From assembly GCA_001275005.1 (NCBI GenBank), contig JWZX01002384.1, forward strand, positions 1 to 29,495: DNA of 29,495 nucleotides, written 5' to 3'. This DNA is from Chrysochromulina tobinii. Its lineage: Eukaryota; Haptophyta; Prymnesiales; Chrysochromulinaceae. The notes under the pieces are model-generated. The model saw only the letters and a list, made by a program, of their open reading frames with translations, did not search any database and had not been told where the DNA came from. This document shows positions 7,301 to 17,889 of the stretch, in pieces (position 1 is the stretch's first letter; each line of letters opens with the position of its first letter). The translations under genes were made by a program, and so were the position numbers.

Positions 7301-10193
7301 GATGATGGCGCGTAGGGCGCTGCTCCTCCTCGACGGCCTCGACGAGGCCGGCGCGAAGCGCGACGACATTGAGCGCCATGTGGTCGAGGTGCTCACGCCG
7401 CAGGGCCACGTGCTGCTCTGCACCTCACGGCCGGCGGGCGTGGTCGAGGCGCGCTTTGCCGCCTTTCGCCGCGTCGCGCTCGCGCCGCTCTCGGACGCGC
7501 ATCAAGAGCGCGCGCTCGAGCAGCGGCTCGGCCCAGAGCGCGCGGCCGCGTTGCTGACATACGTGCGCGACGTGATGCCACGCGACGACACGGGCCAGAA
7601 GGTGACGAGCAACCCGCTGATGCTCTCGATGGTCGCCTCCGTATATGAGCTGCGGCAGGGCGTGGGCATGCCCGCGACGGCAGCCGAGCTGTATGCGACG
7701 GCGTCGGACGCGATGCTCGCGCGCGGAGGCGTCGTGACGCCTGACCTCAAGCGGCTGCTGCAGCGCATCTTCTTCGAGGCGCACGGTGCGCAGCGCCGCC
7801 TCATTGAGGACCGGCAGCTCGACGAGGCGGCGCTCGGCCTGGAGGCGCCCGAGGCGCTCGCAAAGATTCGGGCCAAGGCGGCGGTCTGGGAGCCATTTGG
7901 CGGCCGTGCCGAGATGGGTCACTACGTCGAGGTGACAAAGGAGGGCGACGAGCACAAGGGCAAGCGCGGCATGATCACGACCGAGTGCAATGATTTCGAC
8001 CTGTTCTACAAGGTCACCTTTGCCAACGGCACGGTGAGCCGCTGGCTCAAGCCCGACGAGCTGCGCTCCTCGGGCCTCGTGGGCGAGATGGCCGCGCTCC
8101 AGCGCGCAATGGATGCGAGCGCGCCCGCCGTGCGTGCGGCGTGCGAGGCGCGCCTGTCGGTGGCGCTGCGTGAGGCGCTGCGCACGGTGCGCGAGCGCGT
8201 GCTCGTCGACGCGCTGCCGCTGCTCAGCCTGGTGCAGTCCGAGCCACTGCGGCTGCAGTCGTCGCACCTCTCCTTCCAGGAGTACTTTGCCGCTCGGGCG
8301 CTGTGCGAAGAGGGCACCAAGCTCTCGGGCACGCCGCCGTGGCAGTGGCCCGCGTGGTGGGCGAACGCGGTGGAGCTCGGCGCCCAGATGGGCGACGGCT
8401 TTGGCCGAGGGCTGCTGCGTGCGGCCGGGGTGACGGGCAGCACGCTCGACCTTTCGCAGAAGCTCGGCGGCGACCCGCCGACCGTGCGGCGTGTGCTGGC
8501 GGCCGTGGTCGCCGGTGCCGGCAAGCTGAGGACGCTCGACCTGAGCCAGAACAAGCTCGGTGCAGAGGATGCTCGAGCTCTAGCCCCTGCGTTGAAGACC
8601 ACGGCGCTGACAAGTCTCTCCATCGCCAACAACAACATCGACGGAGAGGTGGCGCAGCAGCTTGCGACGGCAGCGCTCGGCAGCTCGTCGCTCGAGGTGC
8701 TCTCTGGAGTGCCGATCAAGAAGCTGCGCGCGGGCAAGCTGACAAAGCTCGACCTGCAGGGCAAGGGTCTCGGGGCGACCGAGGGCATTGTGCTGGCCGA
8801 GCTGATTCAGCTCAGCCCGGTGCTTAAAAATCTCTCCGTCGCGAACAACAAGATCGACGGGGAGGCGGCGCAGCAGCTCGCGACAGCAGTCCTCAGCAGC
8901 GCATCTCTCGAGGTCTTCTCGGAGATCCCAATCAAGAAGCTACGCGCGGACGCGCTGACGAAGCTGGACCTGAGAGGCGTTGGGGTCTCCGGCGCCCTCG
9001 TCCTCTCTGATCTGCTCAAGTTCAGCTCGGCGCTCAAACGCTGCAACTTGCTCAAGAACGGCCTTGACGTGGAGTCGGCCACGATGCTTGCCAAGATTGG
9101 CACGGAGAAGGGCATCATGCTCTCGGGCATGACGCGCAACCAGACGATGGCCAACTTCAGGAACCAGGGCCTCCAACTTAGCCTCCAACCCGCCGACGGC
9201 ATCCTGATCGGGTCGGACCTGCAGTTCATGGCGGTGATGACCGAGCTCGAGCTCAGCGGCAACGAGATCGGCGACGAGGGTGCCAAGGCGATCGCGGAGG
9301 CGCTGAAGGTCAACGCGGTCCTGACTGAGCTGAGGCTCGGGGCCAACAACATCGGCGACGACGGTGCCAAGGTGATCGCGGAGGCGCTGAAGGTCAACGC
9401 GGTCCTGACGAAGCTGAGCCTCTGGGAGAACAGCATCGGTCCGGAGGGAGCCTTCGCGATCGCGGAGGCGCTGAAGGTCAAGACGGTGGTGACCATCCTC
9501 GAGCTCGGCGGCAACGAGATCGGCGACGAGGGTGCCAAGGCGATCGCGGAGGCGCTGAAGGTCAACGCCCTCCTGACCTGGCTCAACCTCTGGGGCAACA
9601 AAATTGGTCCAGAGGGAGCCATCGCAATCGCGGAGGCGCTGAAGGTCAACGCGGTGTTGACCACCCTCACCCTCGGAAGCAACAACATTGGGGTTGAGGG
9701 TGCTAAGGCAATCGCGGAGGCGCTTAAGGTCAACGCGGTCTTGACCACCCTGCACCTGGACAAGAACAACATTGGCGACAACGGTGCCAAGGCGATCGCG
9801 GAGGCGCTGAAGGTCAACGCGGTGGTGACCACCCTCACCCTTGGAAGCAACAACATCTGGGATGAGGGTGCCATCGCGATCGCGGAGGCGCTGAAGGTCA
9901 CGGCGGTGATGACCGAGCTCGAGCTCGGCCGCAACGAGATCGGCGACGAGGGTGCCATCGCGATCGCGGAGGCGCTGAAGGTCAACGCGGTCGTGACCAC
10001 CCTGGGCCTGCACCAAAACAACATCGGACCAGAGGGTGCCATCGCGATCGCGGAGGCGTTGAAGGTCAACGCGGTCCTGACCAAGCTCGACCTCGAGCAC
10101 AACAGCAACATGGGAGTTGCAGGGAAAAAAGCGGTGCGAGATGCGGTGAAGGACCGGAGTGGATTTGTGTTGCAGCTGAGAGCACTGTTGTGA
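4370..10193 (+). CDS. NLR-like receptor: HET/TIR-like domain, NACHT NTPase, ribonuclease-inhibitor-type LRRs (one-base frame break at 6173-6178)
   Basis: About 1940 residues if one base is skipped in the G6 run at 6173-6178. From the N terminus: a short SH3-like start (GDYVRF), an acidic linker at 66-85, then a domain with LTHGWLSPGECDPDG (~282-296), FWDYASLFQN (~317-326), MADVYASAVGTTVL (~348-361) and YDERGWCVFE (445-454). This motif order resembles HET and TIR folds, and Glu454 sits where TIRs have the Glu of their WCxxE segment. An RRM-like insertion (~377-424) splits it. Next come LHPWNHAPREL (~802) and the NACHT core: P-loop GPASGKTT (903-910), Walker B LLLLDGLDE (~984-992), LLCTSRP, NPLMLSMVASVY and LSFQEYFAAR (~1300). 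An SH3-like insert lies at ~1183-1233. RI-type LRRs run from ~1384 to the end. NACHT-LRR is secure. The immune-sensor role and the HET/TIR call are inferred. ATG 4370 was chosen; 4304 is also in frame. Confidence 0.85.
9237..10160 (+). repeat. Homogeneous 84-bp LRR-coding tandem array (11 units)
   Basis: Eleven consecutive 28-residue leucine-rich units of pattern L-x-x-L-x-L-x-x-N-x-IG-[DP]-[ED]-GA-x-x-IAEALKVNAV. The first ten are nearly identical in DNA (GCGATCGCGGAGGCG recurs in most units), while the last one is degenerate. The exposed positions next to the conserved Leu (TELEL, TKLSL, TWLNL, TTLHL) vary more than the helix side. Older, divergent LRRs precede the array from about 8520. 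Confidence 0.95.
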
Positions 10194-10607
10194 ACATGTG
10201 TGGATCGCTGTTTTGGGTTCTGTGAAGTTATTTCCTAATTTGGAAGCTGCCTTACAAGGCGTTTTCAATAGGGTGCTGGAAAAATTTACGCAAAGCGAGC
10301 GCCTCGTCACGGAGTTCACAGGAAAACTGTAGCGAGGGAAAAATGCTCGCCATTTCGCATTCCATCGCGAGCTTCCAGACATCCGCTCACGCATCAGGTC
10401 GGCGTGCTCTAAGGAGCTCATGAAAAACGAGCTCAACGACGACACCCGGGGGACGACCTCCGAGCCGCTGTCCAGCCGGGATTCGCGATGGACCTGTGAC
10501 TCCTTGCGCCCGAAGCCCCGGCACGACCGCCGCTCACGGGTGCCGGCTCATCGCCTGCGTGTGCAGACCAGCCCGACGCCCAACCGGTCAAACTGTCCAA
10601 GATGGCG
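10194..10607. other. Spacer after the receptor gene, nothing recognised
   Basis: This includes the presumed 3' UTR of the receptor, of lower GC than the coding sequence. The open frames here lack any recognisable domain. Confidence 0.5.
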
Positions 10608-11175
10608 CGCAAGCGAATATTGCAGCGCTAAAGCGGGCCGCTCACGCGCGTTCCCAAACAGGTGCGTGCTACGCTCGGTCACGCACTGTGGGCCGACTTT
10701 GTCGCGCACGCCAACGCGTGCTACGAGGACGCCTTTTTAAGTGCCTTCCCCAAGCCGGTTCTTCGCTGCGTGCCCCCCCCGCACGGCGGCGCATGCCCGC
10801 ACAACTTCCGTGTCGACCTGACATGCGAGAGAGCGTATGCGACGCTCGGTTAGCTGCACCTTGACCACAAGCAGGACTTGGTCGTGACGTCATCGGTCAC
10901 CTCATACGGAAGCGGCCACCAACTGGGACAGCGGGCAGCTGCACTTCCTCAGCGACATGTGGGTGCGGGCGCTCGCGGCGCTCCCGCGCGCGCCCGCCAC
11001 GTGGGACGACGGCGTCGACGTCGCGCTACTGTGCCACCTGCTCTTCTTGGTGCTGCAGGTGCGGGAGAACCATCGCCTGGAAAATGTACCGGGGTTTCCG
11101 ATTAGCGAGTTTTTCAGTAGGCATGGCGGGACCGGAGTCCGTGCCGCCAGCGACGAGTTCGGAGTTGTCCGCTAA
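10608..11175 (+). pseudogene. Decayed fragment of an unidentified protein-coding gene
   Basis: One frame reads KQVRATLGHALWADFVAHAN ... GACPHNFRVDLTCERAYATLG, hits a TAG at 10852-10854, and then continues coherently with LHLDHKQDLVVT. A single C-to-T change (CAG to TAG) would explain the stop. After that, the protein-like sequence resumes in a different frame with WDSGQLHFLSDMWVRALAALPRAPATWDDGVDVALLCHLLFLVLQVRE up to about 11070. The sequence has protein composition but is broken by at least one stop and one frame change, so it reads as a pseudogene or as a gene with unrecognised introns. LHLDH with nearby Cys/His is weakly reminiscent of HNH-type zinc modules. I cannot name the family; repeat or transposon origin is possible. 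Confidence 0.5.
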
Positions 11176-11506
11176 AACACAAATATCCGGTCGCGGAGCT
11201 CCGCGAAGTCCGCTCTTGTGTCGTCTCAATGACAATGTCGAAATCGTCCATGGACGATACACTACGCTAAAAGCGTCCATGGTGCGACCGCAAGTACACG
11301 CCGACCGAGGACGGTGCCGACACTGCAGACGCACCCCCGGCTCCGCCCTCCACAAGCCGCGCTCCAAGCGGTGTGCCGTTCGCGCGGATGCTGCGCTGCT
11401 ACTGTACTCGTGACACACTGTCACTACTCACTGCCACAGCATCCGCTCCTCTTCAGCGAGCGTACCCACATGAGTCAGGTGTGAACGACACAGCATCCGC
11501 TCCTGT
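11176..11506. other. Spacer, 3' side of the TTI1 homologue, with part of a direct repeat
   Basis: No gene recognised. A 24-bp direct repeat with one mismatch (11435-11458 and 11489-11512, period 54) overlaps the last six bases of the TTI1 homologue frame and extends into its 3' flank. Confidence 0.5.
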
Positions 11507-14500
11507 TCAGCGCGGGCACAGAGCGCCCCGCCGATCAAGCTCATCGACCCGCGCCACGCCACGCAGCAAGCTGCGCGCGTTCGCGACGAGATCGCTGGCA
11601 GGCAAGCTGCACGTGAGCAGCGTGCCCAGCTCCGGCCGCACGCAGCCAGCCGGCGGGCTGCTCGCCCAACGCTCCGCCGGAGGCACGAAGCGCACGCAGA
11701 AGAGGAAGACGGTATCGGGGTCGAGTCGGGCGAGCCGCTTGCCAACGGCGACGGCAGCAGCCTGCACCGTCTCTGGCTGCTGGCGCGAGAGGAGCGGCGC
11801 GCTCGCTCGCAGCGTGCGCAGTACGTAGGGGCGCATCGCGCGCGGGGAGGCACAGAGCAACCGGAGTGTACGGAGAGCCGCGAGGAGGACCTCTTCATTG
11901 CGACCGCCGCCGCCGCTGCGGCTGCGACCGACACTTGGACTCTCCAGGGACCTGTGCATGAGCTGTGAATGAGCGACACTTGGACTCTCCAGGGATGGCG
12001 GTGTGGCGCCGGCCGAGGTGACGGACGCGAGGAGCGCTGTGACCGCCGGCGAGGCACCTCCACCGACGGCGCCGGCGCCGCCATTCGAACCGACGCCGCC
12101 GTCGCCGCCTCCATGCGCACCCAAGCCACCGCCGCCGCCGCCGCCGCCGGTGTTGACGACGGCGGCGGGCGCGGCAGTGTACCTGATGAGTGCGTCGATC
12201 AAATGCTCGATGGCCTGTGACTGCACGCGAGTTGAGAGCTCGGTGCCGTAGCAGCTCACCGCTAGCCCAAACGCCCTCATTGCATGCGCGGCCACGGAGC
12301 GGTCGTCACCATCCAGCAGCGCCAGCAAAGGCGGCCAGAGCGGATACGCGGCGGGCAGTGCGGCGCGCGGCCACTGTGCCAGCGCCGGCAGCACCTCGCT
12401 CAGGATGTCGAGGACAGCGTGAGTAATCGAGGGGCAGCCGGAGAGAAGGAGCACTTCCGACTTTCTCAGCAGCTTCAGAGCGAGCTGGCCGGCAGCCGGC
12501 GGCGTGTTCGCTTCCTTTTCGAGCGCCTCGGCTCGCCGGAGGGCCGCCTCGGAGTCCTCTTCCTCTTCCTGACCAGGCAGGTCCTCCTCCTCCTCTTCCT
12601 TCTCCTCCAGCGCCGCCTTCGCAGTACCCGCCGCCAGCACCTCCGGCGCCGGCCCCAGCAGCTCAGTCACCAGCTCGCCCATAAAGTCCTCCAGCGTCGC
12701 CTCGCCCGGTGTGTCCTCCTGCAACCAGCCGCCATCCTCCTCCGCCGCCTCCGCCGCTGCGGCCTCCTCGCGTGCTTCGGTCCGCTCGTCGTTGGCTGCG
12801 GGCTCCTCCGCCCGCCTCGCGCTCTCGTGAGCATCAAACGGCTGCGACGGCGGCGACGGCGGCTGTGGTGCCCGCAACTGCTCGCGCAGCTGCTCGCGGC
12901 ACGCCAGGGCTATCACATGCAGAGCGCGCAGCCATCCATGCAGCCGCTGCTCCTCCGCCGCCGTGAATGAAGGTGTGAATGAAGGGAGCAGCGTCAGCGC
13001 CATCGTCTCATCGAGCAGCCGTCCGGGCAGCGGCTCCGCAGCTGGGGAAAGACCGACCCTGTCGGCGGCGGCGGCGGCGGCGGCGCTCGGGATGGTCGTA
13101 CCAGGCAGCATGCCCGCGGTCTGCGAGTACCGCAGGTAGTCGAGGCGCCGTCGCGCCGGGGTGGGCACTTGGGCCGTGGGCATCGCCTCATCGACCAGCC
13201 TCAAGACGTCGTCGAGGAGGTCACCCGCAATCGGCAAAGCTGTCTCGCCTCCAAACTCAATGACCGCCTGGACCGCTTGCGCCGTGTGCGGGTAGCGTGC
13301 ACCGTGCCGTAGCCGTGCACCCAGCGCGTCGAGTAGAAAGTCGCCGTGGGCCGAGAGCAGCTGGGCCACAGAGCCGTTGGCGCGCGGGTCGTCTAGGGCG
13401 ACGCACATCCGGCAGAGGGTGAGCTCGGCGGCGGACGAGAGGGCGGCGGCACGATCGCCCAGCCGCTCGAGGAGGGGGAAGAGGCTCAAGCGCAAGGCCA
13501 CCTGAATGGAGCTGCAGCCGCCCACGCCGCCGCCGCCGCCCGCGCCGACGCCGCCCGCGCCCACGCCGGCGCTCGCGCCGAGCGCTTGGGCAGCACGCGC
13601 GCGCACGGCGGCGGCGAGGAGCTCAACGGCCGAGCCCACGAGCTCGATCATCGCCTCGTGCTCGACGAGCGTTGCATGCTGCCGGCGCAGGCTGGCCGGC
13701 GAGGTGGCGCCCGAGACGGCGCTCGGCGCATTCCACAGCTCCGGGGTGAGCACTTCGCGCAGCAGCATCAGCATGCATTCCTCCACCTCGGCGGGAGAAG
13801 AGGCGCCGATGATGGCGCCCATCAGGGGAGGCGCAGGCGCCGTATCGAGCGCCACGGCTGCAGCCTCTCGGGCCTCTGCTGCCGTCGTGCTCGGCCGGGG
13901 CGCATCCACCCCCGCCTTCACCCCCGCCTCAACCCCCGCCCCTTCGTCAGTCTCCTCATCCACGTCCGCATCCGCATCCGTGTCCGCCCCAAGCCCCCTC
14001 GTCAGCCTCCTCCTTGTCCACCTCGTCCCGAGCCTCTACGACAAGCCCTGCCACGCGCCCCACCCTGTGCCACCGGCCGCCGCCCCCCGCCCCCCGAAGC
14101 AATTGGTCGAGCAGCCAGAGCGCAGGCGCCTTGAAAGCACCGGCCGTGCCCTCGGGCGTCGTCGCGAGCGCGGGCAGCAAGTGATGGACCCACGCGCTGA
14201 TCGAGCTCAGCGATCCGAGGGTGGCGCAAAGCTCCTTGGCGGCGATCAGGGTGCGCCCGTCCCGCAGGTGCGCGTGGGGCGGCGCAGAGTACCGAGCATG
14301 GCGCAGCAGGCGCGCCGCGGGGGTCTCAGCCATCGAGGACGATGTAACGCTCCGATCGCCGCATGGCGAGGGCGACGCCGCATTCGGCTCGTGCTGTAAC
14401 GAAAGCCGACGCGGCCGACGCAGCCTCGTCTCGATCGCGACGCTGTCCGAGGGCGCCACCGCCAACGCGCCGAGCAGCGCCGTACTGAGCGCGCCCAACC

Positions 14501-15773
14501 GTGCGCTGAGCAGCCGCCGCAGGCTCCCACTCGCGTGTAGCAACTCCGCCTGCGCGCTCAGAACGGCGAACGCGCGCGCCTTTGCCGGCTCATTGACCGA
14601 GCGCACGATGGCGGGCAGCTGGCGGAGTTGCTTCTCGAGCCCCTCGCGCAGCAACGCCGCTAGCGGCGCCGACAAGGCGAATCGGCGACCGACGGCGTGC
14701 AGCGCGCCCACGGCGGCGCGATCGACTTGCGGATAAGGGTCGCGAGTCGCTGCGCATAGGTGCTCGAGGAGCACTGGCACGCAGGCGTGCAGCGAGAGCG
14801 CGCAGCGCACCAGCAGCGCACGTGCCATCACCACGAGCTGCGAGCGAGCGCGCCAGCGGCCCGCGGCCGCCGCCACGCACAGGCGCGAGAGCAGCGGAGC
14901 CAGCCGTCGACCTGTCGCGTCGAGCCATTCGCTGCTGATGGCCACGCGGAAGGGGTCGTCGCCGCCGCCGCCGCCGCTGGTGCTGCCGCCGAGGCAGCTG
15001 CTGCCGCTGCTGCTGCCCTCGTCTGCGCCGCCCGCCGCGCCGCCCGCTCCGGGCGCCATCGCCTTGGCGTGCAGCGCGCGGATCCACTCGCTTGGCGAGG
15101 AGCTCAGGTCGGCAGCGCGGAGCGCGGCGGCGTTGGCGTCGTCTGTGGCGCAGCCGAGCAGCACCGCATGTGTCGCGCCCATCAGCGCCGCCAGCAGCGG
15201 CGTCGACGCCTTCTCGTCCTCCGTTGCGAGCGCGGCCAAGCGCGACATCAGGCCGGGTACGAAAAAGGCGAGCACGCCGCGGTCCATCCCACGCAGGCTG
15301 CACACACGACGCACGCCACAGATGCACGCGGCACGGCGCGCGGCGGACAGGTGCATCGGCGCGGCCGCGAGCGCGAGCAACGTGGATAGCAGCTGGCCCG
15401 TCGTCGCTCGGATGGATGGCGCGCAGAGCAGCACGGCGGCGCCCGAGAGCCCAGCGACACCGAGGCCGAGAAGCGTGTCGAGGCAGCGCAGCGCAGCATC
15501 GAGCGTCTCCTCACTCGTGCCCGACGGGCCCCACACGTCGAGCACCGCCAGCGCGTGCGCCACCTGCCGAAAGATGACCTCGAGCTGCACTGGATGCAGC
15601 TCGGTGCGGGCACCTCCGGCTGCCTCGGCGTCGACCGCGTCGGCGAGCGCTGTGAGCGCGACGAGCACCTGCACGCGCCGGTTGCTAGCGAGCAGTCGAG
15701 CGTTGTCCGGCGAGTGCTCGGGTGGTAAGGCGCTGCGCAGGGCCTCGACGGCGTCGAGCAAGCGGTCGGCCAT
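11507..15773 (-). CDS. TTI1: TTI1 homologue, HEAT-repeat subunit of the TTT (TELO2-TTI1-TTI2) complex (one-base frame break at 13994-13998)
   Basis: About 1421 residues from the ATG at 15771-15773 if one base is skipped in the run of five C (G on the coding strand) at 13994-13998. Skipping it joins two long frames through an acidic linker (KEEADEG-L-GADTDADADVDEETDEG). Almost the whole protein consists of helical HEAT-like repeats. The C-terminal third matches what I know of TTI1: a helical pair ending YPLWPPLLALLDGDD (human TTI1 has a WPSL...NDDP equivalent), AMRAFGLAVSCYG, and the final QPETVQAAAVAVGKRLARLDPDTVFLFC, comparable to the human segment around KVDPDSTWFLL. TTI1 with TELO2 and HSP90 stabilises PIKK kinases such as mTOR and ATM. 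The long Gly-, Glu- and Ala-rich linkers (around 12120, 12560 and 12760) are local embellishments. The gene is divergent from the WD40-like gene. Confidence 0.75.
11929..11995 (-). repeat. 45-bp in-frame tandem duplication inside the TTI1 homologue
   Basis: A 22-bp perfect repeat at 11929-11950 and 11974-11995 gives SLESPSV twice in the protein, 15 residues apart, in a disordered stretch before the last helical repeats. On the coding strand the second copy is preceded by CACAG|GT, an acceptor-like string. Confidence 0.85.
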
Positions 15774-16132
15774 CCGCGCGTGAGGCAAATCCGTGGCGCC
15801 GTGAAAGCACAGCGGGCGCGCCACGTCACAGGCGCCACGTCAAATGCCGCCGAGTTGTGGGCGGCTGACCTTTCGAACTGTGTCCCAAGCTAGGAACCTG
15901 TAACGCCCCCACGAATGTCCCCATAGCCCTTTGGGCCACGGAGAGAAACCACAAATTCACTTTGTTTGCCTCTGTTCAAGCCTTCGCATACCTTAACAGT
16001 TGCAGGACAGACCCTGCCTCCATTCCCTGACCCCTACCCGTGTATGGATTGATTACTTGGACTTGACGTGGTGTGAATGAAAAGGCGAGCACGTTCACAG
16101 GGGTCCCTTGATTCGTATCTTCTCTCTCTGAC
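15774..16132. promoter_or_regulatory. Bidirectional 5' region between the TTI1 homologue (-) and the WD40-like gene (+)
   Basis: About 359 bp separate two divergent start codons, so both promoters must lie here or overlap. The section near 15850-16080 is less GC-rich than its flanks. No TATA box or other core element can be identified with confidence. A CT-rich stretch (TCTTCTCTCTCTGAC) directly precedes the ATG at 16133. Confidence 0.5.
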
Positions 16133-17545
16133 ATGGCCGCCGCGGTCAAGCGTGCGTTCGCACCGCCAAAGGCGGCACCGGTCGTGTCACGACCGAAAAG
16201 CCTCAAGCAAGGGCTCGACGTCCTCTTCCACGTCCGGATGGCTGAGGGCGATGGCCTCTTTGATTGTGCGGTCCGGCTGATGCGAGATGGAGCGCTCATT
16301 GCAGCCGCCGGTGTGAACGGTTCCGTGACCTTTGTGGATGGTACCGACGGGACGTTATCCGTGCGCTGCGATGCCGTCCACGACGGGCCGCCCAACGTGC
16401 TCGTTTTCGCGTCCGACACCTTGCTCGTCCTCTGCGGCGACGACGGATGCATCCGGTGCGTCGCCGTGACGGGAGAGGTCGTGCACACGCATCGCGTGGC
16501 GGCGCCTTGCGAGGACGGCAAGCGAGAGCGGCCAGCCGCACCGATTGACCACGCCATCATGCTCGACGGTGGCGTGTGCGTGGCCGCTGCCGGCCGCCTC
16601 GTCCACGCTTGCAAGCTACCCGTCGATCAGCCTTCGCATGGACTGCACCCCGACGGGCAGCCTATGCATGCATGGGAGCTCTTGCATGCATTGGACGCCG
16701 CGGCGCCCGTGCGCGCCCTGTGCGCGGCGCCACCGGCCCAGAGGGGCGCGTGGGCGTACGCGCTCGCCACAGCGCCCGGCGTGCGCCTCATCTCCGAGTC
16801 GGGAGATATCGTGCGCCAGCTCTCGAGCAACCGAATGCTCCGCTCGCTCGGTGCGGCGGGCTCGTGGGTGGCGGCTGCGGCCATGGACGGCGCGCTGGAG
16901 CTGTGGGAGACGGTCACGCCGCGCATGGCGAATGTGCATGTCCCCTTCCACACGTTCAACGCGGCGTGCGGCACCGACGGCGCCATCCTCGACTGGCGCT
17001 TCGACGGCGGAGCTCTCGCGTTGAGCGGCCGCCGTGCGTCCGTCTTCGACTTTAGCGGCGCCTTTCCTCCACATCCGTACCGCAAGCCGGGGTGCGTTCA
17101 AGCCAAGGGCCAGCCAGACTCGGTGCCGCGCGTGTGTATGTCGGACGAGGGCGTGCGGTACGTGCGCTGGGCGCCGCCCAAGACGGCGCCCGAGAGGCCG
17201 TCGGAGGAGTTGGGCGCCGTATTGGGCGCTCCACTTCCACCGCCTCCACTGCCTCCACCGCCTCCACCGCCTCCGAGCGATCTCGCGAGCGATCTTGCGA
17301 CGGTCGACGTGCAGGGCACGGTGCGGCTCTGGTGTCCTCATGGCTTGCCGTTGCGCAAGGGCGGCATGGGCAACGCGCACAACCCCCAGAGCATGAAGCC
17401 CCAATTCTACACGTACGTGCGCCAGGACGCGACGCACCCGAGTGGCGACGCCGTCGAGGCATGCGCGCTCCTCTGGCTGGCGGCGGACGCGGTCGCCGTC
17501 GGCTACTTCACCGGAGAGATTGTGGCGTGGCGGGTCGCGCGTTAG
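16133..17545 (+). CDS. WD40-like beta-propeller protein
   Basis: A 470-residue, single-exon protein. Repeated blade-like segments can be seen: LIAAAGVNGSVTFVDGTDGTLSVRCDA, LLVLCGDDGCIRCVAVTGEVVHTHRVA, VCVAAAGRLVHACKL, SWVAAAAMDGALELWETVTPRM, LATVDVQGTVRLWCPHG and AVAVGYFTGEIVAWRVAR. They show the hydrophobic-strand / GxxDGxVxLW pattern of WD repeats, although canonical GH and WD dipeptides are mostly lost. This predicts a scaffold for protein complexes; the specific orthologue is not recognised. A poly-proline loop (LPPPPLPPPPPPPPSD, near 17236-17282) interrupts the propeller between blades and may be disordered. The protein starts MAAAVKRAFAPPK with no signal peptide, so it is likely cytosolic or nuclear. 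The start is supported by the divergent arrangement with the TTI1 homologue. Confidence 0.65.
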   Translation: MAAAVKRAFAPPKAAPVVSRPKSLKQGLDVLFHVRMAEGDGLFDCAVRLMRDGALIAAAGVNGSVTFVDGTDGTLSVRCDAVHDGPPNVLVFASDTLLVLCGDDGCIRCVAVTGEVVHTHRVAAPCEDGKRERPAAPIDHAIMLDGGVCVAAAGRLVHACKLPVDQPSHGLHPDGQPMHAWELLHALDAAAPVRALCAAPPAQRGAWAYALATAPGVRLISESGDIVRQLSSNRMLRSLGAAGSWVAAAAMDGALELWETVTPRMANVHVPFHTFNAACGTDGAILDWRFDGGALALSGRRASVFDFSGAFPPHPYRKPGCVQAKGQPDSVPRVCMSDEGVRYVRWAPPKTAPERPSEELGAVLGAPLPPPPLPPPPPPPPSDLASDLATVDVQGTVRLWCPHGLPLRKGGMGNAHNPQSMKPQFYTYVRQDATHPSGDAVEACALLWLAADAVAVGYFTGEIVAWRVAR

Positions 17546-17889
17546 TTGGGCGCACTGAGCGCACTCGCCGCAATCGCATTTCCTCCACCGGCCAACTGTC
17601 TGACGAATTACCAATTAATTTAGTCCGCTCATGGTGTACATGGTGCGAAACCTGATCTCCAAAACCACTGAAGGGATCTGGACGAAACTCGTCGAACGCT
17701 CGAACCAGAGATCGGTCCCATGCTCTCCCATTGAGCTGTAATCTATAGAGCTCAAAACTTTCATCTAGGCAAGCCGGGTTGGATGGCATGAACGTCGTCT
17801 TACACTGGCGGTTGTGCCTCTAACCGTGAGGGCTATGAGCGTGAACGTTACTAGTAACTGATTGCATTTGTCGTGTTTGGTGATCATGA
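17546..17889. other. Spacer, nothing recognised
   Basis: About 344 bp of AT-richer DNA between two same-strand genes. It should include the 3' UTR of the WD40-like gene and the promoter of the next. No repeat, RNA gene or domain seen. Confidence 0.5.

Noticed and set aside
5919-10445. Long minus-strand open frames opposite the NLR-like gene
   Set aside because: Their repeats mirror the LRR array and their composition is that of antisense shadows.
11969-15783. Long plus-strand open frames across the TTI1 region
   Set aside because: They are Arg/Ala/Pro/Ser-rich shadows of a GC-rich minus-strand gene. The minus frame has HEAT-like helices and TTI1 signatures; the plus frames have no domain.
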